DNA of 22,197 nucleotides from Pseudomonadota bacterium (GTDB lineage Bacteria > Pseudomonadota > Gammaproteobacteria > Xanthomonadales > Xanthomonadaceae): contig JAEWOJ010000040.1 in the NCBI GenBank assembly GCA_023399815.1, positions 1 through 22,197 on the forward strand, given 5' to 3'. Position 1 is the stretch's first letter. Every line of letters begins with the position of its first letter. The translations under genes and the position numbers were made by a program. Positions 22,144 through 22,197 of this stretch are shown here, one piece after another. Below the pieces are notes generated by a model that worked only from the letters and a program-made list of their open reading frames with translations, had not been told where the DNA came from and ran no database searches.

Positions 22144-22197
22144 CCGGTAGTGCCCGGCCCCCCCCCGGCCCCCCCCCGTGGCCCGGGGGTTTTGGGT
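22144..22197. other. G/C homopolymer tail at the window end
   Basis: After hemF, GGTAGTGCCCGGC (22146-22158) resembles the start of a GTAGTGCCGGC-type REP, but it then degenerates into runs of eight to ten C and blocks of G and T up to the last base. This is unlike any other part of the window and probably reflects poor sequence at a contig end inside a hairpin repeat. Confidence 0.5.

Overview
The window is very GC-rich (around 70 percent by eye) and looks like a chromosomal segment of a yellow-pigmented gammaproteobacterium of the Xanthomonadaceae/Lysobacteraceae (Xanthomonas, Pseudoxanthomonas, Luteimonas or Lysobacter type). The reasons are a xanthomonadin-type aryl-polyene pigment locus with a XanB2-like chorismatase, GTAG-headed REP palindromes of the kind known as SMAG in Stenotrophomonas, and a YcgL gene and hemF whose proteins read like xanthomonad versions. 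The genus cannot be fixed from the sequence alone.

Layout. 1-1355 (minus): ycgL and a membrane-anchored ankyrin-repeat protein that runs off the left edge. 1567-4353 (plus): ketosynthase, ketosynthase-like chain-length factor and family 2 glycosyltransferase, coupled by short overlaps. 4354-4556: repeat-rich convergent gap. 4557-11006 (minus): a tightly packed eight-gene operon, read from 11006 leftwards as acyl carrier protein, COG4648-type membrane protein, small hotdog dehydratase, LpxL-like acyltransferase, LolA-like periplasmic protein, MMPL/RND exporter, second hotdog dehydratase and FabG-type ketoreductase. 11206-12216 (plus): chorismatase xanB2, divergent from the ACP. 12217-13079: an 860 bp non-coding island built of nested inverted repeats. 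13080-14426 (minus): aryl-ACP/CoA ligase. 14532-15832 (minus): cupin plus metallo-beta-lactamase-fold protein, divergent from a MocR/PdxR-type regulator (15928-17373, plus). 17501-22143 (plus): secreted S9 peptidase, Nudix hydrolase, four-helix membrane protein and hemF, with REP pairs between them. The last 50 bases are G/C homopolymers that look like a contig-end artefact.

How the genes fit together. The chorismatase would make 3- and/or 4-hydroxybenzoate from chorismate, and the ligase would activate it and load it on the ACP. The KS/CLF pair, ketoreductase and two dehydratases would then extend and reduce it to a conjugated polyene. The LpxL-like acyltransferase and glycosyltransferase would attach it to a lipid or sugar carrier, and the LolA-like and MMPL proteins would move it to the outer membrane. 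This follows from known aryl-polyene/xanthomonadin biology; the sequence itself shows the gene set, motifs and order. No second ACP, thioesterase, halogenase, methyltransferase or ammonia-lyase gene is visible here.

The least explained parts are the nested-palindrome island at about 12271-13078, the MBL/zinc-ribbon + cupin + MocR module next to the ligase, and the repeated use of the TAG in GTAG-headed repeats as a gene's stop codon.
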